NCBI GenBank assembly: GCA_027532905.1
Contig: JAPZUA010000002.1
Location: 186,001-250,000, forward strand
Source: Magnetospirillum sp.
GTDB lineage: Bacteria > Pseudomonadota > Alphaproteobacteria > CACIAM-22H2
Reading direction: 5' to 3'
DNA length: 64,000 nt
Of the stretch, positions 1 through 9,628 are shown piece after piece; within the stretch, counting starts at the first letter, position 1, and every line of letters begins with the position of its first letter. The position numbers were made by a program, and so were the translations under genes. The notes beneath the pieces were generated by a model. It was not told where the DNA came from and did no database searches. It worked only from the letters and a program-made list of their open reading frames with translations.

Positions 1-371
1 GCAATTTCGTCGAAATCAAGAATGCGACGGTAGCGGCCGGGGCCAAGATCAACCATCTGAGCTATGTCGGCGACGCCAAGGTGGGGGCGGGCGCCAATAT
101 CGGTGCGGGGACGATCACCTGCAACTACGACGGCTTCGAGAAATTCACGACCGAGATCGGGGCCGGCGCGTTCGTCGGCTCCAACAGCGCATTGGTGGCC
201 CCGGTCAAGATCGGGGCGGGCGCCATCGTCGGCGCAGGTTCGGTCGTGACGGAAGATGTGGAAGACGACGCGCTCGTCGTGGCGCGCGGGGCGGCGCACG
301 CGCGCAGCGGTTGGGCCAAGAAATTCCGCGCGCGTCGCGCGGCCGAAAAAGCGGCGAAGAAAAAGGAATAG
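1..371 (+). CDS. glmU: GlmU, C-terminal part (partial)
   Basis: This is the end of the bifunctional N-acetylglucosamine-1-phosphate uridyltransferase / glucosamine-1-phosphate acetyltransferase that makes UDP-GlcNAc for peptidoglycan and LPS. The reading frame is open from base 3 with no start in the window. The visible part is the left-handed beta-helix acetyltransferase domain: hexapeptide repeats ([35 protein letters not shown]), including the usual [11 protein letters not shown] and CNYDG segments that bind acetyl-CoA and sugar phosphate. It ends in a basic, lysine-rich tail. glmS follows after 6 bases, so the two enzymes of the pathway are almost certainly co-transcribed. Confidence 0.95.
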   Translation, partial: NFVEIKNATVAAGAKINHLSYVGDAKVGAGANIGAGTITCNYDGFEKFTTEIGAGAFVGSNSALVAPVKIGAGAIVGAGSVVTEDVEDDALVVARGAAHARSGWAKKFRARRAAEKAAKKKE

Positions 372-377
372 CAGTTC

Positions 378-2201
<1,824 letters not shown>

Positions 2202-2252
2202 CGGGCAGGTATAGTACGGCACAAACAAGCCGAATTTTCTGGGGAGAAAAAC

Positions 2253-3740
2253 ATGGCCGAACCTGCCCGCGCAGCCCGCTACAGCGGCGTTGCCCTCAAG
2301 GACCCGTCGCTGTTCCGCCAGCAAGCCTATATCGACGGCGCTTGGTGCGAAGCGGATTCAAAAAAGACGTTTGACGTCGACGATCCGGCCACGGGCACGA
2401 TGCTGGGACATGTGCCCGATATGGGCGCTGCCGAAACGCGCCGCGCCATTGAAGCTGCAGAGCGCGCCTTTGCCACGTGGCGAAAGGTGCCCGCCAAGCA
2501 GCGCGCTGCGGTCTTGCGCAAATGGCACGACCTCATGATGGCGAACGCCGACGATCTCGCCCTGCTGATGACGATGGAGCAGGGCAAGCCTTTGGCCGAA
2601 TCGAAGGGCGAAGTCGGCTACGCCGCCTCGTTCCTCGAATGGTTCGCCGAAGAAGCCAAACGCGCCTACGGCGACGTGATCCCGACGACCGCCAACGACC
2701 GCCGCTACGTCATCACGAAGGAGCCGATCGGCGTCGTTGCCGCGATCACGCCGTGGAACTTCCCGGCCGCGATGATCACGCGCAAGGCGGGCCCGGCGAT
2801 CGCGGCGGGCTGCACGGTCGTGCTGAAACCCTCCGAACTCACGCCGTTCTCGGCGTTGGCGCTGGCCGAGCTTGCCGAGCGCGCTGGCTTGCCCAAGGGC
2901 GTGTTCAATGTCGTGACGGGCGACGCACCGTCGATCGGCAAGGAGCTCACCGGCAACCCGGTCGTGCGCAAATTGGGATTCACGGGCTCGACCGAGATCG
3001 GCAAATTGCTGATGGCCCAGTGTGCGGGCACGGTCAAAAAAGTCTCGCTCGAACTGGGTGGCAACGCGCCCTTCATCGTGTTCGACGATGCCGATCTCGA
3101 CGCGGCCGTCGAGGGCGCACTTGCCTCCAAATACCGCAACACCGGGCAGACTTGCGTGTGCGCCAACCGATTCCTCGTGCAGGACGGCATTTACGATGCG
3201 TTCGCCGCGAAGTTTGCCGCCGCCGCCAAGAAGCTCAACCCGGCACCGGGCACGGAGGCGGGCGCGAGCCAGGGTCCGCTGATCGAGAACGCGGCCGTCG
3301 ATAAGGTCGAGCGCCACATCGCCGACGCGCTCGCCAAGGGGGCCACATTGCTCACCGGCGGCAAGCGCCATGCGCGCGGCGGGCGTTTCTTCGAACCCAC
3401 CGTGCTGGCGGGTGTCACCGCGCAGATGCTCGTCGCGCGCGAGGAAACATTCGGGCCGGTCGCACCCTTGTTCCGCTTCAAGACCGACGACGAGGCGGTC
3501 CGCATGGCCAACGACACCGAGTTCGGCTTGGCGGCGTATTTCTACAGCCGCGACATTGGCCGCGTGTGGCGTGTGTCCGAAGCGCTCGAATACGGCCTCA
3601 TCGGAGTCAATGCCGGCGTAATCGCAACGGCCGAAGTGCCGTTCGGCGGCATGAAGGAGTCGGGGATCGGCCGCGAAGGCTCCAAATACGGCCTCGAGGA
3701 GTTCATGGAGGTCAAATACGTCTGTATGGGCGGGCTTTGA
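2253..3740 (+). CDS. gabD: NAD(P)-dependent succinate-semialdehyde dehydrogenase
   Basis: This aldehyde dehydrogenase of 495 residues most likely oxidises succinate semialdehyde to succinate (GABA catabolism), possibly also glutarate semialdehyde. It shows the family motifs in order: the NAD-binding PWNFP and KPSE region, GFTGSTEIGK, the catalytic glutamate in LELGGNAPFIVFDDAD, and the catalytic cysteine in NTGQTCVCANR. The doubled cysteine (TCVC) is typical of GabD-type enzymes. The C-terminus GGMKESGIGREGSKYG is also GabD-like. The ATG is preceded by GGGGAG. A decayed copy of its 3' end lies at 5137-5225. Confidence 0.92.
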   Translation: MAEPARAARYSGVALKDPSLFRQQAYIDGAWCEADSKKTFDVDDPATGTMLGHVPDMGAAETRRAIEAAERAFATWRKVPAKQRAAVLRKWHDLMMANADDLALLMTMEQGKPLAESKGEVGYAASFLEWFAEEAKRAYGDVIPTTANDRRYVITKEPIGVVAAITPWNFPAAMITRKAGPAIAAGCTVVLKPSELTPFSALALAELAERAGLPKGVFNVVTGDAPSIGKELTGNPVVRKLGFTGSTEIGKLLMAQCAGTVKKVSLELGGNAPFIVFDDADLDAAVEGALASKYRNTGQTCVCANRFLVQDGIYDAFAAKFAAAAKKLNPAPGTEAGASQGPLIENAAVDKVERHIADALAKGATLLTGGKRHARGGRFFEPTVLAGVTAQMLVAREETFGPVAPLFRFKTDDEAVRMANDTEFGLAAYFYSRDIGRVWRVSEALEYGLIGVNAGVIATAEVPFGGMKESGIGREGSKYGLEEFMEVKYVCMGGL

Positions 3741-3788
3741 CTTTGTCCGATGCCGACACCCCCAGCCGCCGGAAACGTCCAATCAAAT

Positions 3789-3820
3789 AGTATATACTTA
3801 TGAATTAGTCAGTGCTAATT
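3789..3820 (+). promoter_or_regulatory. Candidate ArsR-family promoter/operator
   Basis: Just before the ArsR-type gene lies a perfect palindrome AGTATATACT (3789-3798) containing a TATACT -10 box. It is followed by a second inverted repeat, AATTAG (3803-3808), six bases, CTAATT (3815-3820). ArsR-family dimers bind AT-rich inverted repeats of this kind and often repress themselves, so this is the likely operator of the regulator/SRPBCC pair. No good -35 box is visible. Confidence 0.5.
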
Positions 3821-3827
3821 TGACGGT

Positions 3828-4157
3828 ATGCTCGATGCAAACACCGTCGGTACCGTCATGCGCGCACTCGCCGATCCGACGCGGCGGGCGGTTTTTGAAC
3901 GCGTGGTCCACGCAAACGAGATCAGCGTGATCGATCTCACGAAGGGCAGCGGCGTGACGCAAGGTGCGATCTCCCAGCACCTGAAGTCATTGAAGCAGGC
4001 CGGTCTGGTCGCCGAGCGTCCGGAGGGCCGCAACGTTTATTACCGTGCGAAACCCGAGGGGCTTGCGCCCCTCGTCGATTGGATGGGCCACTACGGCGCC
4101 TTCTGGCACGAAAAGCTCGCCAATCTCGGCGCTCTCTTGAAGGAAATCGATCCATGA
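3828..4157 (+). CDS. ArsR-family transcriptional regulator
   Basis: This is a 109-residue winged-helix repressor. It begins with the ALADPTRRAVFERV helix typical of the family and has the recognition helix GVTQGAISQHLKSLKQAGLVAERPEGRNVYYRAKPEGL. No metal-binding cysteine pair (CxC) is present, so it belongs to the metal-independent group that is commonly coupled to an SRPBCC gene. The stop overlaps the start of the next gene by four bases (ATGA at 4154-4157), so the two are translationally coupled. An AT-rich inverted repeat upstream is the likely autoregulatory site. Confidence 0.9.
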   Translation: MLDANTVGTVMRALADPTRRAVFERVVHANEISVIDLTKGSGVTQGAISQHLKSLKQAGLVAERPEGRNVYYRAKPEGLAPLVDWMGHYGAFWHEKLANLGALLKEIDP

Positions 4158-4636
4158 ACGACGTGACGTCGAAGCCGGCCACGCGGGAAATCGTCATCGA
4201 CAAAGTCTTTCCGCACGCGCCTGAGAAGATCTGGCGGGCGCTCACGGATGCCACGTTGATCGGCCGCTGGCTCATGGCGCCGACGGGTTTCGCCGCGACG
4301 AAGGGGACGGAATTCACGTTCCAGACGAAGGCGGCCGGTGCTTGGGACGGCGTGATTCGGTGCCAGGTGCTGGAGGTCGTAGCGAACGAGCGCCTTGTCT
4401 ATTCGTGGCAAAGCGGACATGCCGGAAATATCGGCTACGGCGCGCCGCTGGACACTGTCGTCACCTGGACCCTCTCCGCTGCCGCGAACGGCACGCGCGT
4501 GCGGATTATCCATTCGGGCTTCGTGCTGCCGAAGAACGACACGGCCTATTCGAATATGGGCGAGGGCTGGAAGAAGGTCGTGCGCAACCTCGATGCGCTT
4601 GTGGGCGAGCCGGCACTGTCTAAGCACCTGAATTGA
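4154..4636 (+). CDS. SRPBCC (AHSA1-like) domain protein
   Basis: This 160-residue protein has the START/Bet v1-like AHSA1 pattern: REIVIDKVFPHAPEKIWRALTD at the N-terminus, then WLMAPTGF, GWxxV, and a final helix GEGWKKVVRNLDALV. Such proteins form a hydrophobic cavity, but their ligands are mostly unknown. The start chosen overlaps the ArsR stop (ATGA). An in-frame start further upstream lies within the regulator gene and is less likely. ArsR-SRPBCC pairs are widespread; the regulator probably controls this gene in response to the same small molecule. Confidence 0.85.
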   Translation: MNDVTSKPATREIVIDKVFPHAPEKIWRALTDATLIGRWLMAPTGFAATKGTEFTFQTKAAGAWDGVIRCQVLEVVANERLVYSWQSGHAGNIGYGAPLDTVVTWTLSAAANGTRVRIIHSGFVLPKNDTAYSNMGEGWKKVVRNLDALVGEPALSKHLN

Positions 4637-4722
4637 ACGCGCCGGATGCCGAGGCACGTCGCACGCGTCGTACAAAATCAATCTAAAATAATGTTCTGTC
4701 CAACCGAATAAGGAGACGGCAC

Positions 4723-5136
4723 GTGCGTAAGGCCTATACCGGCGGATGCGCCTGCGGCGCGATCCGCTACGAAATATCCGGCGCGCCGATGTTTTCGAAC
4801 CACTGCCAGTGCCGCCACTGCCAGCAAAACAGCGGCACAGGCCACGGCTCCTATCTGACATTCGCTTCGCGCGCGGACGTGAAGCTAACCGGGGCCGCGA
4901 CGCATTGGGACATGCGCGGCGACAGCGGAAATGCAAAGTCCCGCGCGTTCTGTCCGACCTGCGGATCGCCCGTCTATCTGGTTTTTTCGGCGATGCCCGA
5001 CCTGTTCACAGTGCACGCGGCAAGTCTCGACGATCCCGCCCGGTTCGAGCCGCAGGCGGTGACCTACGGCAGCCGCGGCTACGCATGGGATTCGCTCGAT
5101 CCGGCACTCCCGAAATTCGACACGATGCCGACGTGA
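4723..5136 (+). CDS. GFA (CENP-V/GFA) family zinc protein
   Basis: This 137-residue protein has the GFA fold, named after glutathione-dependent formaldehyde-activating enzyme. The zinc ligands are visible: GGCACGAIRYE near the N-terminus, CQCRHCQQNSG, and FCPTCGSPVY. Most members are not proven formaldehyde enzymes, so the substrate is unknown. An AGGAG ribosome site precedes the GTG start. The gene is followed without a break by a fragment of a gabD copy. Confidence 0.88.
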   Translation: MRKAYTGGCACGAIRYEISGAPMFSNHCQCRHCQQNSGTGHGSYLTFASRADVKLTGAATHWDMRGDSGNAKSRAFCPTCGSPVYLVFSAMPDLFTVHAASLDDPARFEPQAVTYGSRGYAWDSLDPALPKFDTMPT

Positions 5137-5225
5137 GCGGCACGGCCGAAATGCCGCTCGGCGACATGAAGGGTGCTGGCATTGGGCACGAAGGCTCTAA
5201 ATACGTCTGTATGGGCGGGCTCTAG
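5137..5225 (+). pseudogene. Remnant of a second gabD 3' end
   Basis: Translated in frame, this piece reads SGTAEMPLGDMKGAGIGHEG then SKYVCMGGL and a stop. It matches the last residues of GabD (TAEVPFGGMKESGIGREGSKY...VCMGGL at 3628-3740) at both base and protein level. A 30-base segment encoding GLEEFMEVKY is missing. In gabD that segment is flanked by AAATAC direct repeats, and one AAATAC copy remains here, as expected from slippage or recombination between the repeats. There is no start codon of its own, so it is debris of a duplication and not a gene. Confidence 0.8.
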
Positions 5226-5306
5226 GCCAGCCGTTGGGTGCATTGGCTTGTTGGGGCGCGGCGCGCTAAACTGGTGTTCCATCAAGCCGTTCAGGCGAGT
5301 CGCCCC

Positions 5307-5675
5307 ATGCCGTCGGAGACCCGGTTCATCTTTTTCGAAACTGGCGAGCTTTTGCGCGCAAGTCTCGATTGGGCCGTCGCCAACGGCAAGAAGATCGGCA
5401 AGGCCAAACCTTCGCGTCTGCATGTCGATCTCGAAGCGTTGGCCGTCAGCGTGCATTTCGACGTGAAGGGTGCCGAGCAGCCGACCATCCCGCCGCTCGA
5501 ACTCAAAAGCGAACATCTGCAGACGGCCCTGCTGACCTTGTGCCGCAAGCAGAAGATCCCGCTGCCGATGAAATCCGCCAAAACGCTGATCGCACTCCAG
5601 AACCAGATCACCTTCATGATCACGCTGACGAACGAAAACGACGCGCCCAAGATCAAGATCGAATACGCCGATTGA
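5307..5675 (+). CDS. Hypothetical protein, 122 residues
   Basis: I do not recognise the family. The protein starts MPSETRFIFFETGELLRASL and is soluble, with alternating charged and hydrophobic segments and no signal peptide, cysteine cluster or membrane helix. Its C-terminal part (TFMITLTNENDAPKIKIEYAD) looks like a beta hairpin. An upstream in-frame ATG at 5238 exists, but its extra residues (WLVGARRAKLVFHQAVQ) look non-coding. It is followed after 9 bases by a membrane protein gene, probably in one transcript. Confidence 0.65.
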   Translation: MPSETRFIFFETGELLRASLDWAVANGKKIGKAKPSRLHVDLEALAVSVHFDVKGAEQPTIPPLELKSEHLQTALLTLCRKQKIPLPMKSAKTLIALQNQITFMITLTNENDAPKIKIEYAD

Positions 5676-5684
5676 GAGGCCGCC

Positions 5685-6119
5685 ATGTCCGCCGACGGCT
5701 CGGACCTCGCCGCAGCATTGTCATTCGCCGCCAAAGCCCTGTTCTATTTTGCCGCCATCCGCATCGTGACGACCGCGGTCGTCGCGGCCTCGCTGCCTGC
5801 GGGTGCTGCGCGCGAGTCTGAATTGCGCTGGCGGCTCTTGTATCTCGACCGTTGGCCTGCCTATGTCTTCACAGCCGCGTGGCTCGTCTATTTCGGGTAC
5901 GCGGCCCTTGGCGCTGAATCCGTGTGGACGCCGTCGGCGGCGGCTTTTCTTGCGGGGCTCACGCTGGTGCCGGTGCTGTGGAACAAGCGCTTCGGCCGCT
6001 ACGATTACGCGCCTTCGCTCGCCGTCTACGCCGACGTGCGGCGCGTCTATCGCCGCCAGATCGCGTGGCTGACCGTTGCGTCGATCGCTGGTATGGTCCT
6101 GCTGTTCGACGCCGTTTGA
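5685..6119 (+). CDS. Hypothetical membrane protein, 144 residues
   Basis: The family is not recognised. Four hydrophobic segments are visible: about 12-35 (ALSFAAKALFYFAAIRIVTTAVVAASL is split by one arginine), 60-76 (FTAAWLVYFGYAAL), 85-100 (AAAFLAGLTLVPVLW) and 125-143 (WLTVASIAGMVLLF). Charged loops rich in arginine separate them, fitting a small inner-membrane protein. The gene lies 13 bases before the glutathione reductase start and is likely co-transcribed with it. Confidence 0.65.
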   Translation: MSADGSDLAAALSFAAKALFYFAAIRIVTTAVVAASLPAGAARESELRWRLLYLDRWPAYVFTAAWLVYFGYAALGAESVWTPSAAAFLAGLTLVPVLWNKRFGRYDYAPSLAVYADVRRVYRRQIAWLTVASIAGMVLLFDAV

Positions 6120-6132
6120 GGAAAATCAGTTT

Positions 6133-7491
6133 ATGGACAGTTTCGACTTCGATCTCTTCACGATCGGCGCGGGCTCGGGCGGCGTTGCCGCCTCGCGCCG
6201 GGCGGCGAGCTACGGCGCGCGCGTGGGCATTGCCGAGAATTGGCGCGTGGGCGGCACTTGCGTACTGCGCGGCTGCGTGCCCAAGAAGCTGCTCGTCTAC
6301 GGCACGCATTTCGCGCACGAGATGGAAGACGCGCGCGGCTTCGGCTGGGACGTGTCGGGCGCGCTCGATTGGGGCAAGCTTGTCGCCGCTAAAAACGCCG
6401 AGACCAAGCGCCTGGAAGGCATCTACCAGACGATGCTCGACAACGCGAAGGTCGAGACGTTTCTGGGGGCGGCCAAGCTCGTCGACGCGCACACGGTCGT
6501 GATCGGCGACAAGCGCATTACGGCCAAATATATTCTGATCGCAACCGGCGGGCGGCCCGAACGGCCGGCCATTCCGGGCATCGCGCACAGCATCACCTCG
6601 AACGAAGCGCTCGACCTCACGTCGCTGCCGCGCCGTGTGACGATCGTCGGCGGCGGCTATATCGCGGTCGAGTTCGCGGGCATCTTCCGCGCGGCCGGCT
6701 CGGAAGTGACCCTCGTCGTGCGCGGCCCCAAAATCCTGCGCGGCTTCGACGAAGACGTGCGCGACCATCTGACGTCCGAACTCGTGCGCCAGGGGATCGA
6801 GATCCGCGCCAACTCTAAAGTGGCGCATATCGACAAGATCGGCTGGATCCTGCGTGCGGCCCTCGAAGACGGCAGCTCGCTTGACACCGAGCAGATCATG
6901 TACGCGACCGGCCGCGTGCCCAATGCCGACGGGCTCGGGCTCGAAGAGGTCGGCGTCGTGCGCGACAAGGCCGGTGCCGTCGCGGTCGACGAATGGCAGC
7001 AGACGAGCGTGCCCGGCATCTACGCAGTCGGCGACGTCACCAACCGCATCAATCTCACGCCCGTGGCGATCGCCGAAGGCCGCGGTTTGGCCGAGACCTT
7101 GTTCAACGCGAACCCGACAACCGTCGACCACAACGACATCGCCTCGGCCGTGTTCAGCCAGCCGCCCGTGGGCACCGTGGGCTTGAGCCAGACCGACGCC
7201 GAGCGGCTGCACGGTATCGACGGCGTGGACATCTATCGCGCGGTGTTCCGGCCGATGAAGCACACGCTGTCGGGCCGCCAGGAGAAGACGCTGATGAAGC
7301 TCGTCGTCGAAGCGGCGACGGGGCGCGTGCGCGGCTTGCACATGGTCGGCACCGATGCGCCCGAGATTGCGCAGGCGTTTGCCGTGGCCGTCAAAGCCGG
7401 GCTCACCAAAAAGGATTTCGACCGCACGATCGCCGTGCATCCGACGGCGGCCGAAGAATTCGTGCTGATGCGCGAGAAGGTGAAGCGCTGA
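6133..7491 (+). CDS. gor: Glutathione-disulfide reductase
   Basis: Gor reduces oxidised glutathione with NADPH, keeping the cytosol reduced. The 452-residue protein has the FAD motif GAGSGGVAASRRAA and the redox-active disulfide in GGTCVLRGCVPKKLL. It also has the NADPH motif GGGYIAVEFAGIF, where the following VRGPKILRGFD carries arginines typical of NADPH preference. The second FAD motif is TSVPGIYAVGDV, and the catalytic His-Glu pair is in VHPTAAEEFV at the C-terminus. The ATG at 6133 fits the usual start of the family. Its stop codon abuts the stop of the convergent next gene with no base between. Confidence 0.95.
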   Translation: MDSFDFDLFTIGAGSGGVAASRRAASYGARVGIAENWRVGGTCVLRGCVPKKLLVYGTHFAHEMEDARGFGWDVSGALDWGKLVAAKNAETKRLEGIYQTMLDNAKVETFLGAAKLVDAHTVVIGDKRITAKYILIATGGRPERPAIPGIAHSITSNEALDLTSLPRRVTIVGGGYIAVEFAGIFRAAGSEVTLVVRGPKILRGFDEDVRDHLTSELVRQGIEIRANSKVAHIDKIGWILRAALEDGSSLDTEQIMYATGRVPNADGLGLEEVGVVRDKAGAVAVDEWQQTSVPGIYAVGDVTNRINLTPVAIAEGRGLAETLFNANPTTVDHNDIASAVFSQPPVGTVGLSQTDAERLHGIDGVDIYRAVFRPMKHTLSGRQEKTLMKLVVEAATGRVRGLHMVGTDAPEIAQAFAVAVKAGLTKKDFDRTIAVHPTAAEEFVLMREKVKR

Positions 7492-8313
7492 CTAGAGCTT
7501 CGGCAGCCACGCATCCGTTCGGCCGAGCCAGTAGTAGGCGGTGAGCCCGACGAGCTCCGACAGCGCGCTGGCGAGGATCGGAAAGGGGCCGTCGAAATTG
7601 CGCGGCAGCGACCAATCGTCGGCATCCTGCGGCAGCGCGCGGTAGCCGACCGGGTAGGGGATCACATTCCAGCCCGCTTTGCGAAAACAGCCCAATGCGC
7701 GGGGCATGTGGAAGGCCGAGGTCACGAGGAGCCACGTTTCGCCTGGCTTGGGCTTGGCGAGGTCAAAGCTGTTGCGCGCGTTTTCGAACGTGTTGCGCGA
7801 CTGCTCTTCGAACTCGACGCGCGCTGGATCGAGCCCCAAAACGGGAAGCAGAATGCGCGCCCCGGCCGCATCTGTCGTGGCCGGGTCGAGCGGATTGCCC
7901 GAGCCACCGGAATAGACGATGCGCATCTGCGGATAGCGGCGCGCCAAATCGGCTGCCGCCACCTGGCGCATCGGCGGGCCGCCCGGCGAAAGTGGCCGGG
8001 CCTGCAGCAGAACATTGTTGGCGTCCCCGCCGAGCACGACGATGCCGTCGATATGCGCCGGCAATGCGGCGGGTGCTGGGATGCGCTCTTCGAGCCATAC
8101 GCTCAGGCTTTCGCCGAGGGGAAGTGTGCCGATCGCGATTTGGAGTGCAAGAATGCTCGTCAGAAGCGCGCGCGCCGCACCCCGCCACCGCGTCCACAGC
8201 AGTACGATACCCACAACGAGGCCGAAATAAAGCGGCAGCCGCAGATCGATCGCCAATCCGACGATTTTCGAAAGCCAAAACAGAAGCGTTTGCGTGTCCA
8301 TTTCGGGCGCCAT
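7492..8313 (-). CDS. YdcF/ElyC-like DUF218 membrane protein
   Basis: This protein of about 273 residues has two N-terminal hydrophobic helices (LYFGLVVGIVLLWTRW and a second after a short basic loop). They are followed by a DUF218 domain starting IDGIVVLGGDANNVLLQARPL and containing RIVYSGGSG, EEQSRNTFENARNS and TWLLVTSAFHMPRALGCFRKAG. Relatives such as E. coli ElyC and SanA act in envelope integrity, but the catalytic role is unknown. The ATG at 8313 has GAGG in front; another ATG lies at 8301. Longer upstream frames are unconvincing. Confidence 0.85.
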   Translation of the reverse strand: MAPEMDTQTLLFWLSKIVGLAIDLRLPLYFGLVVGIVLLWTRWRGAARALLTSILALQIAIGTLPLGESLSVWLEERIPAPAALPAHIDGIVVLGGDANNVLLQARPLSPGGPPMRQVAAADLARRYPQMRIVYSGGSGNPLDPATTDAAGARILLPVLGLDPARVEFEEQSRNTFENARNSFDLAKPKPGETWLLVTSAFHMPRALGCFRKAGWNVIPYPVGYRALPQDADDWSLPRNFDGPFPILASALSELVGLTAYYWLGRTDAWLPKL

Positions 8314-8510
8314 GTGGCCTCGCGCCCGCGATTCCGTCAAGAAGCTGCTGCAGATGCGGACATCTGCATATAAATTGGGCGGTGAAATCGTGTTGGCGTC
8401 GTGCATCGGCCCATGCGGCCATGGCACGGCAGTTGCTCCGCCGAGCACACATGTCGGTCGATGCAAGACGCAACGCCGGACAAACAACCTTAATCGAGGG
8501 GAGAGCGAGC

Positions 8511-9617
8511 ATGGATTTCGACAAACTGTCGCGCCGGACTGTTCTTAAATCGGCAGCTGCGACTGGGTTGGTGACGGCCTTGGGTGCGCGCGCGGCCAAT
8601 GCTCAAGCCCCGCTCGTGGTCGGAGCCATCTATGTCGGCCCGCGCGACGATTTCGGTTACAACCAGGCGCATGCGCTCGGCATTGCCGAGCTCAAGAAGG
8701 TGCGCGGCGTCAAGGTCGTCGAAGAAGAAAACGTGCCCGAGACGATCGCCGTCCAGAAGACCATGGAATCGATGATCCAGCTCGACGGCGCCAAGCTCAT
8801 CGTCGCCACGTCGTTCGGCTATTTCGATCCGCACATGCTGGCGATGGCCGCCAAGTTCCCGCAAGTCGAATTCCGCCACGCGGTCGGGTTGTGGGACGAG
8901 AAGAAGCACCCGAAGAATGCCGGCTCCTATTTCGGCTATCTCGACCAGGCCCACTATGTGAACGGCGTCGCCGCCGGTCTCGTGACCAAGACCAAGAAAA
9001 TCGGCTTCATCGCCGCCAAGCCCATTCCGTCGCTGTTGCGCAACATCAACGCCGTCCTGGTGGGTTTGCGCAAGAACGTGCCCGACGCGACCGTGACCGT
9101 TATCTTCACGGGCGACTGGTCGCTGCCGGTGCGCGAAGCGGAGGCCACCAACGCGCTGATCGATGCGGGCTGCGATGTGATCACCTGCCACGTGGACAGC
9201 CCCAAGGTCGTGGTGCAGACGGCCGAGCGACGCGGCGCGATGGTGCTCGGCCACAATGCGAGCCAGGCCTCGCTCGCTCCGCGCGGCTTCATCACCGGTG
9301 CGGAATACAAGTGGGAGACGATCTACCAAGGCTTTGCGGGCAACCTTGCCAAGGGCGAGAAGCTGCCGAACTGGGTGCGCGGCGGCTACGATCTCGACTT
9401 TGTGCGCAACACGGCCTACGGCGCGGCCGCGACAGAGCCTGCGCGCCGCGCGGCCGATGCCGCGATCGCCGACATGAAGGCCGGCAAGCCGATTTTCGTC
9501 GGCCCCTTCAAGGACAACAAGGGTGCGGTCGTCGGCACCAAGACCTACGACAACTACGCGCCCGAGCTTGAGGGCATGAACTATCTGATCGAAGGCGTGG
9601 TCGGCTCGACGAGCTGA
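8511..9617 (+). CDS. BMP-family ABC transporter substrate-binding protein
   Basis: This is a 368-residue periplasmic binding protein of the basic membrane protein (BMP/PnrA) family. The N-terminus carries a Tat-like signal, SRRTVLKSAAATG, with cleavage likely after about residue 32 (AANA). The mature part has the family pattern of VVGAIYVGPRDDFGYNQAH and KKIGFIAAKPIPSLLRNINA. The strong ribosome site GAGGGGAGAG fixes the start. It heads an operon with two permeases, a double ATPase and two cysteine hydrolases. Classical BMP proteins bind nucleosides, but the hydrolases suggest a small amide such as biuret here. Confidence 0.92.
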   Translation: MDFDKLSRRTVLKSAAATGLVTALGARAANAQAPLVVGAIYVGPRDDFGYNQAHALGIAELKKVRGVKVVEEENVPETIAVQKTMESMIQLDGAKLIVATSFGYFDPHMLAMAAKFPQVEFRHAVGLWDEKKHPKNAGSYFGYLDQAHYVNGVAAGLVTKTKKIGFIAAKPIPSLLRNINAVLVGLRKNVPDATVTVIFTGDWSLPVREAEATNALIDAGCDVITCHVDSPKVVVQTAERRGAMVLGHNASQASLAPRGFITGAEYKWETIYQGFAGNLAKGEKLPNWVRGGYDLDFVRNTAYGAAATEPARRAADAAIADMKAGKPIFVGPFKDNKGAVVGTKTYDNYAPELEGMNYLIEGVVGSTS

Positions 9618-9628
9618 CGGAAACGTTC

